From an uncultured Collinsella sp. (GTDB taxonomy: Bacteria; Actinomycetota; Coriobacteriia; Coriobacteriales; Coriobacteriaceae), in the NCBI GenBank assembly GCA_900759045.1, contig CAAETU010000002.1, positions 1 through 64,000 of the forward strand: 64,000 nucleotides of DNA. Reading direction: 5' to 3'. Both the position numbers and the translations under genes were made by a program. Positions 48,834-56,952 of the stretch are shown in pieces. Numbering within the stretch: position 1 is the first letter of the stretch; every line of letters starts with the position of its first letter. A model generated the notes under the pieces. It made no database searches. It was given only the letters and a program-made list of their open reading frames with translations, and was not told the DNA's origin.

Positions 48834-48915
48834 GGGAGTTTGCCCGAGTGGTTAATGGGGACGGGCTGTAAACCCGTTGGCTCTGCCTACATAGGTTCGA
48901 ATCCTATAGCTCCCA
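48834..48915 (+). tRNA. tRNA-Tyr (GTA)
   Basis: Long-variable-arm tRNA with acceptor GGGAGTT/AGCTCCC, anticodon GTA within GGGCTGTAAACCC, and T-arm TAGGTTCGAATCCTA. The 3' end reads ACCC, so CCA is not fully encoded. Confidence 0.95.
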
Positions 48916-48925
48916 CCCGTCAAGT

Positions 48926-49001
48926 GCCTGTATAGCTCAGTCGGTAGAGCACTTCGTTGGTAACGAAGAGGTCACCAGTTCAAGTCTGGTTGCAGGCTCC
49001 A
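48926..49001 (+). tRNA. tRNA-Thr (GGT)
   Basis: 76 nt with encoded CCA. Acceptor GCCTGTA/TGCAGGC, anticodon stem CTTCG/CGAAG, loop TTGGTAA with anticodon GGT. It lies in the Tyr-Thr-Met cluster before tuf. Confidence 0.95.
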
Positions 49002-49004
49002 TCC

Positions 49005-49081
49005 GGCGGTGTAGCTCAGTTGGTTAGAGCACACGGTTCATACCCGTGGCGTCACTGGTTCGAATCCAGTCACCGCTACCA
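49005..49081 (+). tRNA. tRNA-Met (CAT), elongator type
   Basis: 77 nt with encoded CCA. Acceptor GGCGGTG/CACCGCT, anticodon stem CACGG/CCGTG, loop TTCATAC with anticodon CAT. It lacks the three G-C pairs and unpaired first base of the initiator. A CAT tRNA modified to read isoleucine codon AUA cannot be excluded. Confidence 0.9.
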
Positions 49082-49092
49082 TAGGTAACACG

Positions 49093-49123
49093 GTGGCTTC
49101 TCAATAGTATGTTGAGAGGCCAC
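49093..49123 (+). promoter_or_regulatory. Hairpin in the tuf leader
   Basis: GTGGCTTCTCAA / TTGAGAGGCCAC with a 7-nt loop lies between tRNA-Met and tuf. No T-run follows. It may be a processing site separating tRNAs from tuf mRNA. Confidence 0.45.
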
Positions 49124-49177
49124 TATGGTATAAAGGCAAAGTCCCGTCCGGGGACGACCTGTTTAGAGGAGGGCTTT

Positions 49178-50368
49178 ATGGCCAAAGAGAAGTTTGAGCG
49201 CACTAAGCCGCATGTTAACATCGGCACCATTGGTCACGTCGACCACGGCAAGACCACGCTGACCGCTGCCATCACCAAGGTTCTCTCCGAGACCGAGGGC
49301 TGCAAGGCTGACTTCACTGCGTTCGAGAACATCGACAAGGCTCCCGAGGAGCGCGAGCGTGGCATCACCATCTCCGTCGCTCACGTCGAGTACGAGACCC
49401 AGAGCCGTCACTACGCTCACGTCGACTGCCCGGGCCACGCTGACTACGTCAAGAACATGATCTCCGGTGCTGCTCAGATGGACGGCGCTATCCTGGTCAT
49501 CGCTGCTACCGACGGCCCCATGGCTCAGACCCGCGAGCACATCCTGCTCGCCCGTCAGGTCGGCGTTCCCTACATCGTCGTCTTCCTGAACAAGTGCGAC
49601 ATGGTCGACGATGACGAGCTCATCGACCTCGTCGAGATGGAGACCCGTGAGCTCCTCTCCGAGTACGATTTCCCCGGCGACGACATCCCCGTCATCCGTG
49701 GCTCCGCTCTGGGCGCTCTCGAGGGCGACGCCAAGTGGATGGACGCCATTCGCGAGCTCATGAAGGCCGTCGACGAGTACATCCCGACGCCTGCTCGTAA
49801 TAACGACCTCCCGTTCCTGATGGCCGTTGAGGACGTTATGACCATCTCCGGCCGTGGTACCGTTGCTACTGGCCGTGTCGAGCGCGGTGAGCTCAAGCTC
49901 AACGAGCCCGTCGAGATCGTCGGCATCAAGGATACCCAGAACACCGTCGTTACCGGTATCGAGATGTTCCGTAAGTCCATGGACTTCTGCGAGGCTGGCG
50001 ACAACGTCGGTCTGCTGCTCCGTGGCATCAAGCGCGAGGACATCGAGCGCGGCCAGGTTCTCTGCAAGCCCGGTTCGGTTACCCCGCACACCAAGTTCAC
50101 CGGCGAGATCTACGTTCTGACCAAGGAGGAGGGCGGCCGTCACACCCCGTTCTTCGATGGTTATCGTCCTCAGTTCTACTTCCGTACCACCGACGTTACC
50201 GGTACGGTCAAGCTCCCCGAGGGCACCGAGATGGCTATGCCTGGTGACCACATCACCATCGAGGGCGACCTCATCCACCCGATCGCCATGGAGGAGGGCC
50301 TGCGCTTCGCTATCCGCGAGGGTGGCCACACCGTCGGTTCGGGCATCGTCTCCACGATCATTGAGTAA
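49178..50368 (+). CDS. tuf: Elongation factor Tu
   Basis: 396-residue GTPase delivering aminoacyl-tRNA to the ribosome. G1 GHVDHGKTT, G3 DCPGHADY, G4 NKCDM and G5 GSALG are in place, followed by two beta-barrel domains. The ATG at 49178 follows GAGGAGGG. It sits behind a tRNA cluster as tufB does in Escherichia (thrU-tyrU-glyT-thrT-tufB), rather than in the str operon. Codon use is strongly biased to highly expressed codons. Confidence 0.98.
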   Translation: MAKEKFERTKPHVNIGTIGHVDHGKTTLTAAITKVLSETEGCKADFTAFENIDKAPEERERGITISVAHVEYETQSRHYAHVDCPGHADYVKNMISGAAQMDGAILVIAATDGPMAQTREHILLARQVGVPYIVVFLNKCDMVDDDELIDLVEMETRELLSEYDFPGDDIPVIRGSALGALEGDAKWMDAIRELMKAVDEYIPTPARNNDLPFLMAVEDVMTISGRGTVATGRVERGELKLNEPVEIVGIKDTQNTVVTGIEMFRKSMDFCEAGDNVGLLLRGIKREDIERGQVLCKPGSVTPHTKFTGEIYVLTKEEGGRHTPFFDGYRPQFYFRTTDVTGTVKLPEGTEMAMPGDHITIEGDLIHPIAMEEGLRFAIREGGHTVGSGIVSTIIE

Positions 50369-50396
50369 ATTAGCTCTTTGATATAGCTGACTTAGA

Positions 50397-50430
50397 GAAC
50401 CCGGCACTTATATGGGTGCCGGGTTCTTTT
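50397..50430 (+). terminator. Terminator after tuf
   Basis: GAACCCGGCAC / GTGCCGGGTTC with an 8-nt loop, followed by TTTTCT. From 50431 to 50572 nothing is recognised. Confidence 0.88.
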
Positions 50431-50572
50431 CTGCAATGGATATTGAGCCGTTGCTGGTGTCGAGAGGATCGGTAATGGTCCTGGATGCACCGTCGATTAG
50501 CTCTCGATGGCTTCATTGATGTGTTCCAAATATGAATGGATCCACCGAGAACCAATTGACTCGAGGTTTTCA

Positions 50573-50602
50573 TTGACAGCACTTACGTGGAGCTGATAAA
50601 GT
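50573..50602 (+). promoter_or_regulatory. Promoter of rpmG-tRNA-Trp-secE-nusG
   Basis: TTGACA (50573-50578), 18-bp spacer, TAAAGT (50597-50602), 46 bp before rpmG. Confidence 0.75.
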
Positions 50603-50647
50603 AACAACTCGTGCCCGTACGGGGCGGAAATGAAAGGTTCAGGATAC

Positions 50648-50797
50648 ATGCGTACTCTAGTTACTCTTGCGTGCACTGAGTGCAAGCGCCGCAACTATAC
50701 GACCACCAAGAACAAGTCGACCATGCCTGATCGTATGGAGATCAAGAAGTATTGCCCCTGGTGCCGTCACCACACGCTGCACAAAGAGACTCGCTAG
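50648..50797 (+). CDS. rpmG: Ribosomal protein bL33
   Basis: 49-residue bL33. Two CxxC pairs, CTEC (9-12) and CPWC (36-39), make this the zinc-binding (C+) form; the ending HTLHKETR is typical. TTCAGGA precedes the ATG. Adjacent to tRNA-Trp and secE, as in many bacteria. Being zinc-dependent, a C-minus paralogue may exist elsewhere. Confidence 0.93.
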   Translation: MRTLVTLACTECKRRNYTTTKNKSTMPDRMEIKKYCPWCRHHTLHKETR

Positions 50798-50810
50798 TCT
50801 CTAGTCACAT

Positions 50811-50886
50811 ACGCCAGTAGTTCAATTGGTAGAGCATCGGTCTCCAAAACCGAGTGTTGAGGGTTCGAGTCCTTCCTGGCGTGCCA
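50811..50886 (+). tRNA. tRNA-Trp (CCA)
   Basis: 76 nt with encoded CCA. Acceptor ACGCCAG/CTGGCGT, anticodon loop CTCCAAA with anticodon CCA. It lies between rpmG and secE, a conserved arrangement. Confidence 0.96.
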
Positions 50887-50895
50887 GTCATTATT

Positions 50896-50926
50896 CCGTA
50901 AGCTCCCACTTGGGGGCTTACGGTTT
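50896..50926 (+). terminator. Hairpin between tRNA-Trp and secE
   Basis: CCGTAAGC ... GCTTACGG stem with a CCC/GGG inner pair, followed by TTTACTC. A weak terminator or a tRNA processing signal, since secE should be transcribed through it. Confidence 0.5.
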
Positions 50927-50962
50927 ACTCATGTATAAGCGCATTGCGCGGAGGTAACCCAA

Positions 50963-51301
50963 ATGGCCAACAAGAAGAACAAGAAGAAGGCTCAGCAGCC
51001 GGCGCCTGCCAACAGTGCTGCCGCCAACTCCAAGGTTGAGGCCAAGAAGGCCGTTGCCAAGAAGAACGAGAAGGCTGCGAAGTCCAAGAAGAACGAGAAG
51101 CCTGGTTTCTTCGCCCGCACCAAGAAGTATTTCGCTTCGGTCAAGTCCGAGATGAAGCGTGTCACGTGGCCCGATAAGAAGGAGCTCGTGAACTACTCGA
51201 TTGTCGTTTGCGCTTCTCTGATCGTCGTCGGCGTCGTCATCGCTCTGCTCGATGCTGGCTTTGGCGAGGCTCTTGCTCTGTTCTCTGGATTGAGGGGCTA
51301 A
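50963..51301 (+). CDS. secE: Preprotein translocase subunit SecE
   Basis: 112 residues: a Lys/Ala-rich basic cytoplasmic extension (1-50), the conserved amphipathic KSEMKRVTWPDKKEL, and a single membrane helix. SecE clamps the SecY channel. The long basic tail is typical of actinobacterial SecE. GGAGG precedes the ATG; nusG follows after 3 nt. Confidence 0.94.
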   Translation: MANKKNKKKAQQPAPANSAAANSKVEAKKAVAKKNEKAAKSKKNEKPGFFARTKKYFASVKSEMKRVTWPDKKELVNYSIVVCASLIVVGVVIALLDAGFGEALALFSGLRG

Positions 51302-51304
51302 ACC

Positions 51305-51841
51305 ATGTCTAAGCGTTGGTACGTCGTTCACACTTACTCTGGATACGAGAACCGCGTTAAGTCCGATCTCGAGCATCGCATCGAGACTATGGGCATGCAG
51401 GACCGTATCTTTGATATCGAGATTCCTATGGAGCGCGTCACCGAGATTAAAGAGGGTGGCAAGCGTGAGACCAAGGATTCCAAGATCTTCCCGGGTTATG
51501 TCCTGGTCCGCATGGAGATGGATGACGATGCTTGGACGTGTGTTCGTAACACGCCCGGCGTCACCGGTTTCCTAGGCGGCAACGGCAAGCCCGCTCCGCT
51601 TTCCCGCGACGAGTACAACAAGATGACTCGTCGTCCCGGTAAGGGCGATTCGCCCAAGCGCACCTCGGTTGATATTGAGGTCGGTACGTCCGTCCGCGTC
51701 ACCGATGGCCCGCTTACCGACTTTGATGGCAAGGTCTCCGAGGTTAACACCGAGGCTGGCAAGCTCAAGGTCACGCTGATGATCTTTGGCCGCGAGACGC
51801 CGGTCGAGCTCGACTTTAACCAGGTCGCTGTCATCGCTTAA
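51305..51841 (+). CDS. nusG: Transcription termination/antitermination protein NusG
   Basis: 178 residues. The NGN domain starts KRWYVVHTYSGYENRVKSDLE and includes FPGYVLVRM; the C-terminal KOW domain contains VRVTDGPLTDFDGKVSEVN. NusG binds RNA polymerase and links it to Rho or the ribosome. Located between secE and rplK as in most bacteria. Confidence 0.96.
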   Translation: MSKRWYVVHTYSGYENRVKSDLEHRIETMGMQDRIFDIEIPMERVTEIKEGGKRETKDSKIFPGYVLVRMEMDDDAWTCVRNTPGVTGFLGGNGKPAPLSRDEYNKMTRRPGKGDSPKRTSVDIEVGTSVRVTDGPLTDFDGKVSEVNTEAGKLKVTLMIFGRETPVELDFNQVAVIA

Positions 51842-51961
51842 GTTTTCGTCCGTTCGCGCGAGCGTGCTTCTTCTGTGACTGCTCATCTCAGGAGTGCTTC
51901 TAACACGTGCGTGCTTACGATATAGCAAGTACTTCACACTCGTGATTCGAAAGGAATGACC

Positions 51962-52390
51962 ATGGCTGAGAAGAAGGTTGCCAACGTCATTAAGCTCCAG
52001 ATTCCTGCTGGTGCAGCTAACCCCGCTCCTCCCGTCGGCCCCGCCTTGGGCGCTGCTGGCGTGAACATCATGCAGTTCTGCCAGGCCTTTAACGCCGAGA
52101 CGCAGGACAAGAAGGGCGACATTATCCCCGTTGAGATCTCTGTCTACGAGGATAAGTCCTTCTCCTTCATCACCAAGACCCCGCCGGCGGCTCACCTTAT
52201 CAAGAAGGAGCTGAACCTCAAGTCTGGTTCCGCTAAGCCCCAGGCCGACAAGGTTGGTCAGCTCTCCCAGGAGCAGCTCACCAAGATCGCCGAGATCAAG
52301 ATGCCGGACCTCAATGCCAACGACATTGACGCCGCCAAGAAGATCATCGCCGGTACCGCCCGTTCCATGGGCGTCACCATCGCTGAGTAG
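51962..52390 (+). CDS. rplK: Ribosomal protein uL11
   Basis: 142 residues, with the N-terminal KLQIPAGAANPAPPVGPALG and the rRNA-binding C-terminal domain. It forms the GTPase-associated centre stalk base. AAAGGAATGACC precedes the ATG at 51962; the ATG 6 nt upstream is less well placed. Confidence 0.97.
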   Translation: MAEKKVANVIKLQIPAGAANPAPPVGPALGAAGVNIMQFCQAFNAETQDKKGDIIPVEISVYEDKSFSFITKTPPAAHLIKKELNLKSGSAKPQADKVGQLSQEQLTKIAEIKMPDLNANDIDAAKKIIAGTARSMGVTIAE

Positions 52391-52408
52391 CGATTTCTTA
52401 TGGTAACG

Positions 52409-52500
52409 ACGGGTGCTCCGACCGGGGCGCCCGTTAAATGTGTGCAATAGGGCACACGATACGATGTGGGAGGGCTCACGCCCGTTTAACCACAGGAGGT
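52409..52500 (+). promoter_or_regulatory. rplK-rplA intergenic leader, possible L1 control site
   Basis: ACGGGTGCTCC / GGGGCGCCCGT form a strong hairpin (52409-52434) between rplK and rplA, followed by TGTGC/GCACA and a GGGAGGGCTCACGCCC segment just before the rplA ribosome binding site. L1 commonly represses its own operon by binding an rRNA-like leader; whether this region mimics that site cannot be settled by eye. Confidence 0.35.
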
Positions 52501-52507
52501 AATGCAC

Positions 52508-53215
52508 ATGGCTAAGCATGGTAAGAGCTATAACGCCGCTGCCGAGAAGATCGACCGCGCCACGCTCTACACCCCCCTTCAGGCTGCCAAGCTCATCAAG
52601 GAGCTCGACACCGCCAAGTTCGACGAGACCGTCGAGGCTCACTTCCGTCTGGGCATCGATACTCGTAAGGCTGACCAGAACATCCGTGGTTCCATCTCCC
52701 TGCCCCACGGCACCGGCAAGACCGTTCGTGTTGCCGTCTTCGCCGAGGGCGAGAAGGCCCGTGAGGCTGAGGCTGCCGGCGCCGACATCATCGGTTCCGA
52801 CGAGCTCGTCGCCCAGATTCAGAAGGGCGAGATCAACTTCGACGCCGCTATCGCTACGCCGAACATGATGGCCAAGGTTGGCCGCATCGGTAAGATCCTT
52901 GGTCCCCGTGGCCTCATGCCGAACCCCAAGCTCGGCACCGTGACCATGGACGTCGCCAAGATGGTCTCCGAGCTCAAGGCTGGCCGCGTTGAGTACCGCG
53001 CCGACCGCTACGGCATCTGCCACGTGCCCCTGGGCAAGAAGTCCTTCTCTGAGCAGCAGCTCGTCGAGAACTACGCTGCCCTGTATACCGAGATTCTGCG
53101 CGTCAAGCCCTCTTCTGCTAAGGGCAAGTACGTCAAGTCCATCTCCGTGTCTTCCACCATGGGCCCTGGCGTCAAGGTCGATCCCGCTGTCCAGCGTGAC
53201 TTCCTGGCTGAGTAA
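52508..53215 (+). CDS. rplA: Ribosomal protein uL1
   Basis: 235 residues. GTGKTVRVAVFAEG and the signature IGKILGPRGLMPNPKLGTV are visible. L1 forms the mobile stalk at the E site and can repress its own mRNA. AGGAGG lies 8 nt before the ATG at 52508, while the ATG at 52502 is only 2 nt away. A strong terminator follows, and rplJ-rplL are not adjacent, unlike in Bacillus. Confidence 0.97.
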   Translation: MAKHGKSYNAAAEKIDRATLYTPLQAAKLIKELDTAKFDETVEAHFRLGIDTRKADQNIRGSISLPHGTGKTVRVAVFAEGEKAREAEAAGADIIGSDELVAQIQKGEINFDAAIATPNMMAKVGRIGKILGPRGLMPNPKLGTVTMDVAKMVSELKAGRVEYRADRYGICHVPLGKKSFSEQQLVENYAALYTEILRVKPSSAKGKYVKSISVSSTMGPGVKVDPAVQRDFLAE

Positions 53216-53251
53216 CTGCTAGTTATTGCCTGAGTACAGCAAGCATTGCTA

Positions 53252-53290
53252 AAGAAACCCGGTTCTGCCTTGTGCAGGACCGGGTTTCTT
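53252..53290 (+). terminator. Terminator after rplA
   Basis: AAGAAACCCGGT(TCTGC) / (GCAGG)ACCGGGTTTCTT, a stem of about 17 bp, ending in TTTCTT. Confidence 0.85.
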
Positions 53291-53303
53291 GCTATCGCGT
53301 CAA

Positions 53304-53342
53304 AACCACCATAAAGGGGACAGTGTCCCCTTTATGGTGGTT
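53304..53342. repeat. GGGACAG-core palindrome, copy 4 (perfect)
   Basis: Perfect 19-bp arms (AACCACCATAAAGGGGACA and complement) around one G. Its right end overlaps the stop codon of the minus-strand phosphoesterase gene. Could double as that gene's terminator. Confidence 0.75.
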
Positions 53343-54051
53343 ACCAGGGTGTTCTGGCTGTTGAAGACTCGATGGCTTCGTGGCGTTTGAGTTCGCGACG
53401 CATGGTTTGCGAATTGAGCCAGGCTGCCTGCCAGCCACGGATGGGGTAGCGCGCTTCGTCCAGCTCAAACTGCGTATAGCCGCAGGCGTTGATGATCGTT
53501 GCCCCGCATGCGTGCTGACGCTCACGTTGAAAGTCGCGACCATAGCATTGGTGCACATGCCCGTGCACCATGTAGTCGGGATTCCAGGACTCGAGCGCTG
53601 TGTTAAAGCATTTGAATCCTCGATGTGGCAGATCGTCCAGATCGCCCTCGCCGGCGGCGGGCGCATGGGTGAGCAAGATGTCGCAGCCACCGACCATCCT
53701 CACTTTACGAGACAGCTTGCGCACGCGCTTGGCCATCTCGCGCTCGGTGTACATGTTGGCGCCATCTCGATAGCGCATGGAGCCGCCAAGGCCTGCAATG
53801 CGGACGCCGCGGTACACGTAGACAGCGTCTTCGACACAGATGCAGCCACCTGGTGCATGACGCGCATAGCGGTCATCGTGATTGCCTCGCACGTAGATGA
53901 GCGGTCTGTTGATGACCGTGACCAAAAACTCAAGATAGTCCGGGTCCAGATCACCAGCGGACAAAATCAGGTCGACACCCTCAAAGCGTTCTTTGCGAAA
54001 GCACTCCCAAAGGCATCGTTCTTCGGTATCGGCTATGGCAAGGATTTTCAT
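53341..54051 (-). CDS. Calcineurin-like metallophosphoesterase
   Basis: 236 residues. Metal-site motifs appear in order: IADTEE (first Asp; the usual DxH is DTE here), SAGDLD, GNHDD, LLTHAP and VHGHVH. Such enzymes cleave phosphomonoesters or diesters; the Glu in place of His in motif I could change metal use. Start overlaps the upstream BMP-fusion gene by 4 bp (ATGA), so the two are translationally coupled and probably work together. Substrate unknown. Confidence 0.82.
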   Translation of the reverse strand: MKILAIADTEERCLWECFRKERFEGVDLILSAGDLDPDYLEFLVTVINRPLIYVRGNHDDRYARHAPGGCICVEDAVYVYRGVRIAGLGGSMRYRDGANMYTEREMAKRVRKLSRKVRMVGGCDILLTHAPAAGEGDLDDLPHRGFKCFNTALESWNPDYMVHGHVHQCYGRDFQRERQHACGATIINACGYTQFELDEARYPIRGWQAAWLNSQTMRRELKRHEAIESSTARTPW

Positions 54052-55964
54052 AGGGCGCGGACCTTCGGCTCATCGTCGGGCTGCGGAATGGTGCCCACCA
54101 CGTTGTCTGCCAGCCAGTCCATCTCGACGATTTGCGTGCTCGGCAGCGGGGGAAAGCCTTCGATCTGCACCACGCCGTCTTGGCTATGGAGCTCGCCGCC
54201 AAATGGATTGATGGAGCCCTCGACAATGCCATTGCGCAGTAGCTGAACGAGCTTGCGCGTCTGATAGGGCAGGCCTGGAGCGTAGCGAATATCGATAACG
54301 CCCGAACTCATGCCATACCAGTAGTTGACGGCGCGAACCTGGCTGTCGTCACTGGTCTCATCCCAGGTGCCATGCAGCAGGCTTCGCACGATAAGCTCGT
54401 AGTAACGGCCCCAGTTCCATACCGGCATGGCAATGCCGGCAACCTTGCCATCGACCAAGCGGTGGAGTCCGTAGGCCGTGGGGTCTTCGAGCGGCTTTGA
54501 CATGTCGGCGCCGGACATGACGCTTACGCCTTCGCGGCACATGGCCTCGGCAAGGCCACCGGCGGGCACATCGCCCCAGGTCAGGATAATTTGCGCACGG
54601 GGGTCGAGTAGCGAGGCTCCAATCGCAAAGGCGTTGATCTCGCTGAGTGCGCCCGAGGCGAAGACCGACGCGTGGTAACCGATGCGGTGGTTGTCCGCCA
54701 TGCTGGCGGCAAGGGCGCCCAGGAGGAACTTGGCCTCGTACATCTTGCCAAAGTACGAACGGACGCTTTGGTGGGGAAGGCCGATAGAGCAGTTGAGGAA
54801 CCGAACCTGGGGATACTCAACGGAAGCCCTGAGCGTGTATTCCATCAGGCGGTGCGAGGTCGAGAAGATGACGCTGTCTCCATGTTTGACAGCCGTTTCC
54901 ACGGCGGCGTAGAACACGTCCGGATCGTGGCAGTCCTCAAACGCCTCGGTGCGCACGATACCGCCAAAGTGCTCATCGAGATACTGACGCCCTTGGTCGT
55001 GCAGGCTGTCCCAGCTCGACGTCGCACAGGGGAACTCATGGATAAAGGCGATGCGCAGGGGATTGGCCGCCGAATAGACGGTCTTGCCCATAAAGAAGTT
55101 GAGCACGCCGGAGGTGGACTTGGCGGGTGACTCTTCTTCATCGACGCTCGGTGCTTCGACAAGATCGACCTTGTCCTCGTTATTTTTGCCGGCAATGACC
55201 AGCTCACGCCAAATCTTACACAGGCGGTTTACGACGATATCCGTCGGCGTATCCAGCAGGCGGTCCTGGTTGTACACATTGAGGTAGACGAGCATAGCGT
55301 CGGCGGGCGTAATGTCCAGGTGGTCGCCGCCCGCGCGAAGGTAGGCGCGCTTAAAGAGCAGGAAGGTGTGGCGCAGGTAGTCGACCTTTTTCTGCGGCCA
55401 TTTTTCGATAAGATCCTGACCGAGCATCTTGGCGAGCGTCTCGTAGCTTCCCTCGCGCGAGAACTCGATCTCGTATAGGGGGCAGACGCGCCAAAACGCG
55501 CAGAACTCACCGTACAGGCGGCTTTCGACGGAATCCCATGTGCCTGGGTAGAGACGGGTGACCTTGGCCGAAACCGTCGGGGCGTCCAGGAATTTGAGGA
55601 CACTGACGCGCTTGTTGCCCTCTTGGACGTAAAACCGATGCATGAACTCGGTGACGATGACGGGATCGCGATAGCCCTCGGTCACCTGGATGTCGTAGAG
55701 GTTGGACCACTTGCGGGCGAACTCCGTGCTAAACGGCAGCAAGGGCATAAAGTTGCATGAAAAGGCCGACTGACGGCCCTTGGTAACCGTACCGACGACC
55801 ATTTCGAGTGGAATGTCTCTCAGGCCGACATTCTCTCGCTGGCCTAAGGGGAGCTGGGCAACCAAGCTATCGAGGTCCGTGAGATACGGATGCTCGCTTT
55901 GACTAATGGCGCGTCGACGTCCTTGCTCGCCGCGCTTGCGTGCTTGACGATAGGCCTCTTCCAT
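54048..55964 (-). CDS. Cytoplasmic ParB-like/BMP (PnrA-type) fusion protein
   Basis: 638 residues without signal peptide or lipobox. Residues about 45-130 resemble a ParB/Srx fold (IPLEMVVGTVTKGRQS, then YVQEGNKRVSVLKFLDAP). The middle is helical and unassigned. From about residue 300 (LRIAFIHEF) to 580 is a basic membrane protein domain (LPHQSVRSYFGKMYEAKFLLGALAASMADNHRIGYHA), elsewhere an extracellular nucleoside-binding lipoprotein. Here it must act inside the cell, perhaps as a purine-nucleoside sensor. The phosphoesterase gene overlaps its end. No ABC permease is adjacent. Confidence 0.75.
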   Translation of the reverse strand: MEEAYRQARKRGEQGRRRAISQSEHPYLTDLDSLVAQLPLGQRENVGLRDIPLEMVVGTVTKGRQSAFSCNFMPLLPFSTEFARKWSNLYDIQVTEGYRDPVIVTEFMHRFYVQEGNKRVSVLKFLDAPTVSAKVTRLYPGTWDSVESRLYGEFCAFWRVCPLYEIEFSREGSYETLAKMLGQDLIEKWPQKKVDYLRHTFLLFKRAYLRAGGDHLDITPADAMLVYLNVYNQDRLLDTPTDIVVNRLCKIWRELVIAGKNNEDKVDLVEAPSVDEEESPAKSTSGVLNFFMGKTVYSAANPLRIAFIHEFPCATSSWDSLHDQGRQYLDEHFGGIVRTEAFEDCHDPDVFYAAVETAVKHGDSVIFSTSHRLMEYTLRASVEYPQVRFLNCSIGLPHQSVRSYFGKMYEAKFLLGALAASMADNHRIGYHASVFASGALSEINAFAIGASLLDPRAQIILTWGDVPAGGLAEAMCREGVSVMSGADMSKPLEDPTAYGLHRLVDGKVAGIAMPVWNWGRYYELIVRSLLHGTWDETSDDSQVRAVNYWYGMSSGVIDIRYAPGLPYQTRKLVQLLRNGIVEGSINPFGGELHSQDGVVQIEGFPPLPSTQIVEMDWLADNVVGTIPQPDDEPKVRAL

Positions 55965-56019
55965 AGTTTTGCTCCCTTAGTCGTTTAAACAACTATATGA
56001 ACCATGGTATCACGAATGA

Positions 56020-56058
56020 AAACCACCACAAAGGTGCCTGTCCCCTTTGTGGTGGTTT
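56020..56058. repeat. CCTGTCCC-core palindrome, copy 5
   Basis: AAACCACCACAAAGG / CCTTTGTGGTGGTTT around GTGCCTGTCC. Nearly identical to the copy at 59002. Lies between the BMP-fusion gene and mscS and its last bases overlap the mscS stop. Confidence 0.75.
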
Positions 56059-56824
56059 AGGCGATGATGGGGGCGATGGCGCGAATGCAGGCGTCGGCCG
56101 CCGTGAAAGTGGTGCTGTCGTCGCTGACGATAAAGATGATCTTGCCCTTAATGCCAAAGTCGCCGATCTCGCTAAAGAGCACGTAGGGCTCCTTGTCAAA
56201 GCTCGAGATGGGAAGCACGGCGGCCTTGGTGGCGCTGGTCAGCTCGTCTGCCAGCGCGTCGAGCGAGGCCCACTTGGATGTGTCCTTTACGGCAACGGGC
56301 ACAGCCACACGCCCAAAGGGCATGAGATGCACGAGCGTGTTCTTGGAGATATTTGAGTTGGGGACGATGATGGTCTGCCCGCAGGCGTCCTCGATGGTCG
56401 TATGACGCCAGGTGATGTCCTGGACCACGCCCGACACGCCGCCGACTTCGATATTGTCGCCGGGCTTGATGATGCCCATAAAGGTCACCTGCATGCCGCC
56501 GATGAGGTTCGAGAGCGTGTCCTGAAAACCCAACGAGATGGCGATGCCGCCGACGCCAAGAGCGGCGACGAGGGCATTTGCGTTAATGCCAAAGCAGTTG
56601 TCGAGGATAAAGCTGCCGCCGATCGTCCAGATGACGGCACGCGCGATGTTGATGAAGATGCTCGATGCCGGAAGCGGGTTGTCGTCGCGGTTGAGCAGGT
56701 GACGCAGGGTCTTGGATACGACCTTGGTGGCGATGGCGGTGCCTATTACCAAGATGACGGCCCAGATGATGTTGTGGACCCACCGTTGCTCAAAGAAATG
56801 AAGAATCGGTTCAAACAATTCCAT
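56057..56824 (-). CDS. Small-conductance mechanosensitive channel (MscS family)
   Basis: 255 residues. Two or three N-terminal helices lead to the pore-lining helix (ALVAALGVGGIAISLGFQDTLSNLIGGMQVTF), then the beta domain with PGDNIEVGGVSGVVQDITWRHTTIEDACGQTIIVPNS. It releases solutes on osmotic downshock. GGAGG lies upstream of the ATG. Monocistronic. Confidence 0.92.
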   Translation of the reverse strand: MELFEPILHFFEQRWVHNIIWAVILVIGTAIATKVVSKTLRHLLNRDDNPLPASSIFINIARAVIWTIGGSFILDNCFGINANALVAALGVGGIAISLGFQDTLSNLIGGMQVTFMGIIKPGDNIEVGGVSGVVQDITWRHTTIEDACGQTIIVPNSNISKNTLVHLMPFGRVAVPVAVKDTSKWASLDALADELTSATKAAVLPISSFDKEPYVLFSEIGDFGIKGKIIFIVSDDSTTFTAADACIRAIAPIIA

Positions 56825-56866
56825 GTAGGGAAAACCTCCTCATGATCGTTCAACCATGATACCCAC

Positions 56867-56902
56867 CAAAAGCCCGTCCGATCACATTCGGACGGGCTTT
56901 TG
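56867..56902 (-). terminator. Terminator between mscS and the nucleotidase gene
   Basis: CAAAAGCCCGTCCGA / TCGGACGGGCTTTTG, perfect 15-bp arms with a 6-nt loop. It can work in both directions; it serves the minus-strand nucleotidase gene that ends at 56953. Confidence 0.8.
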
Positions 56903-56952
56903 CGCTCGATATAAGGTTTGCACGGCGGGACTGCAAGGCCCGGCGGTGTAGC

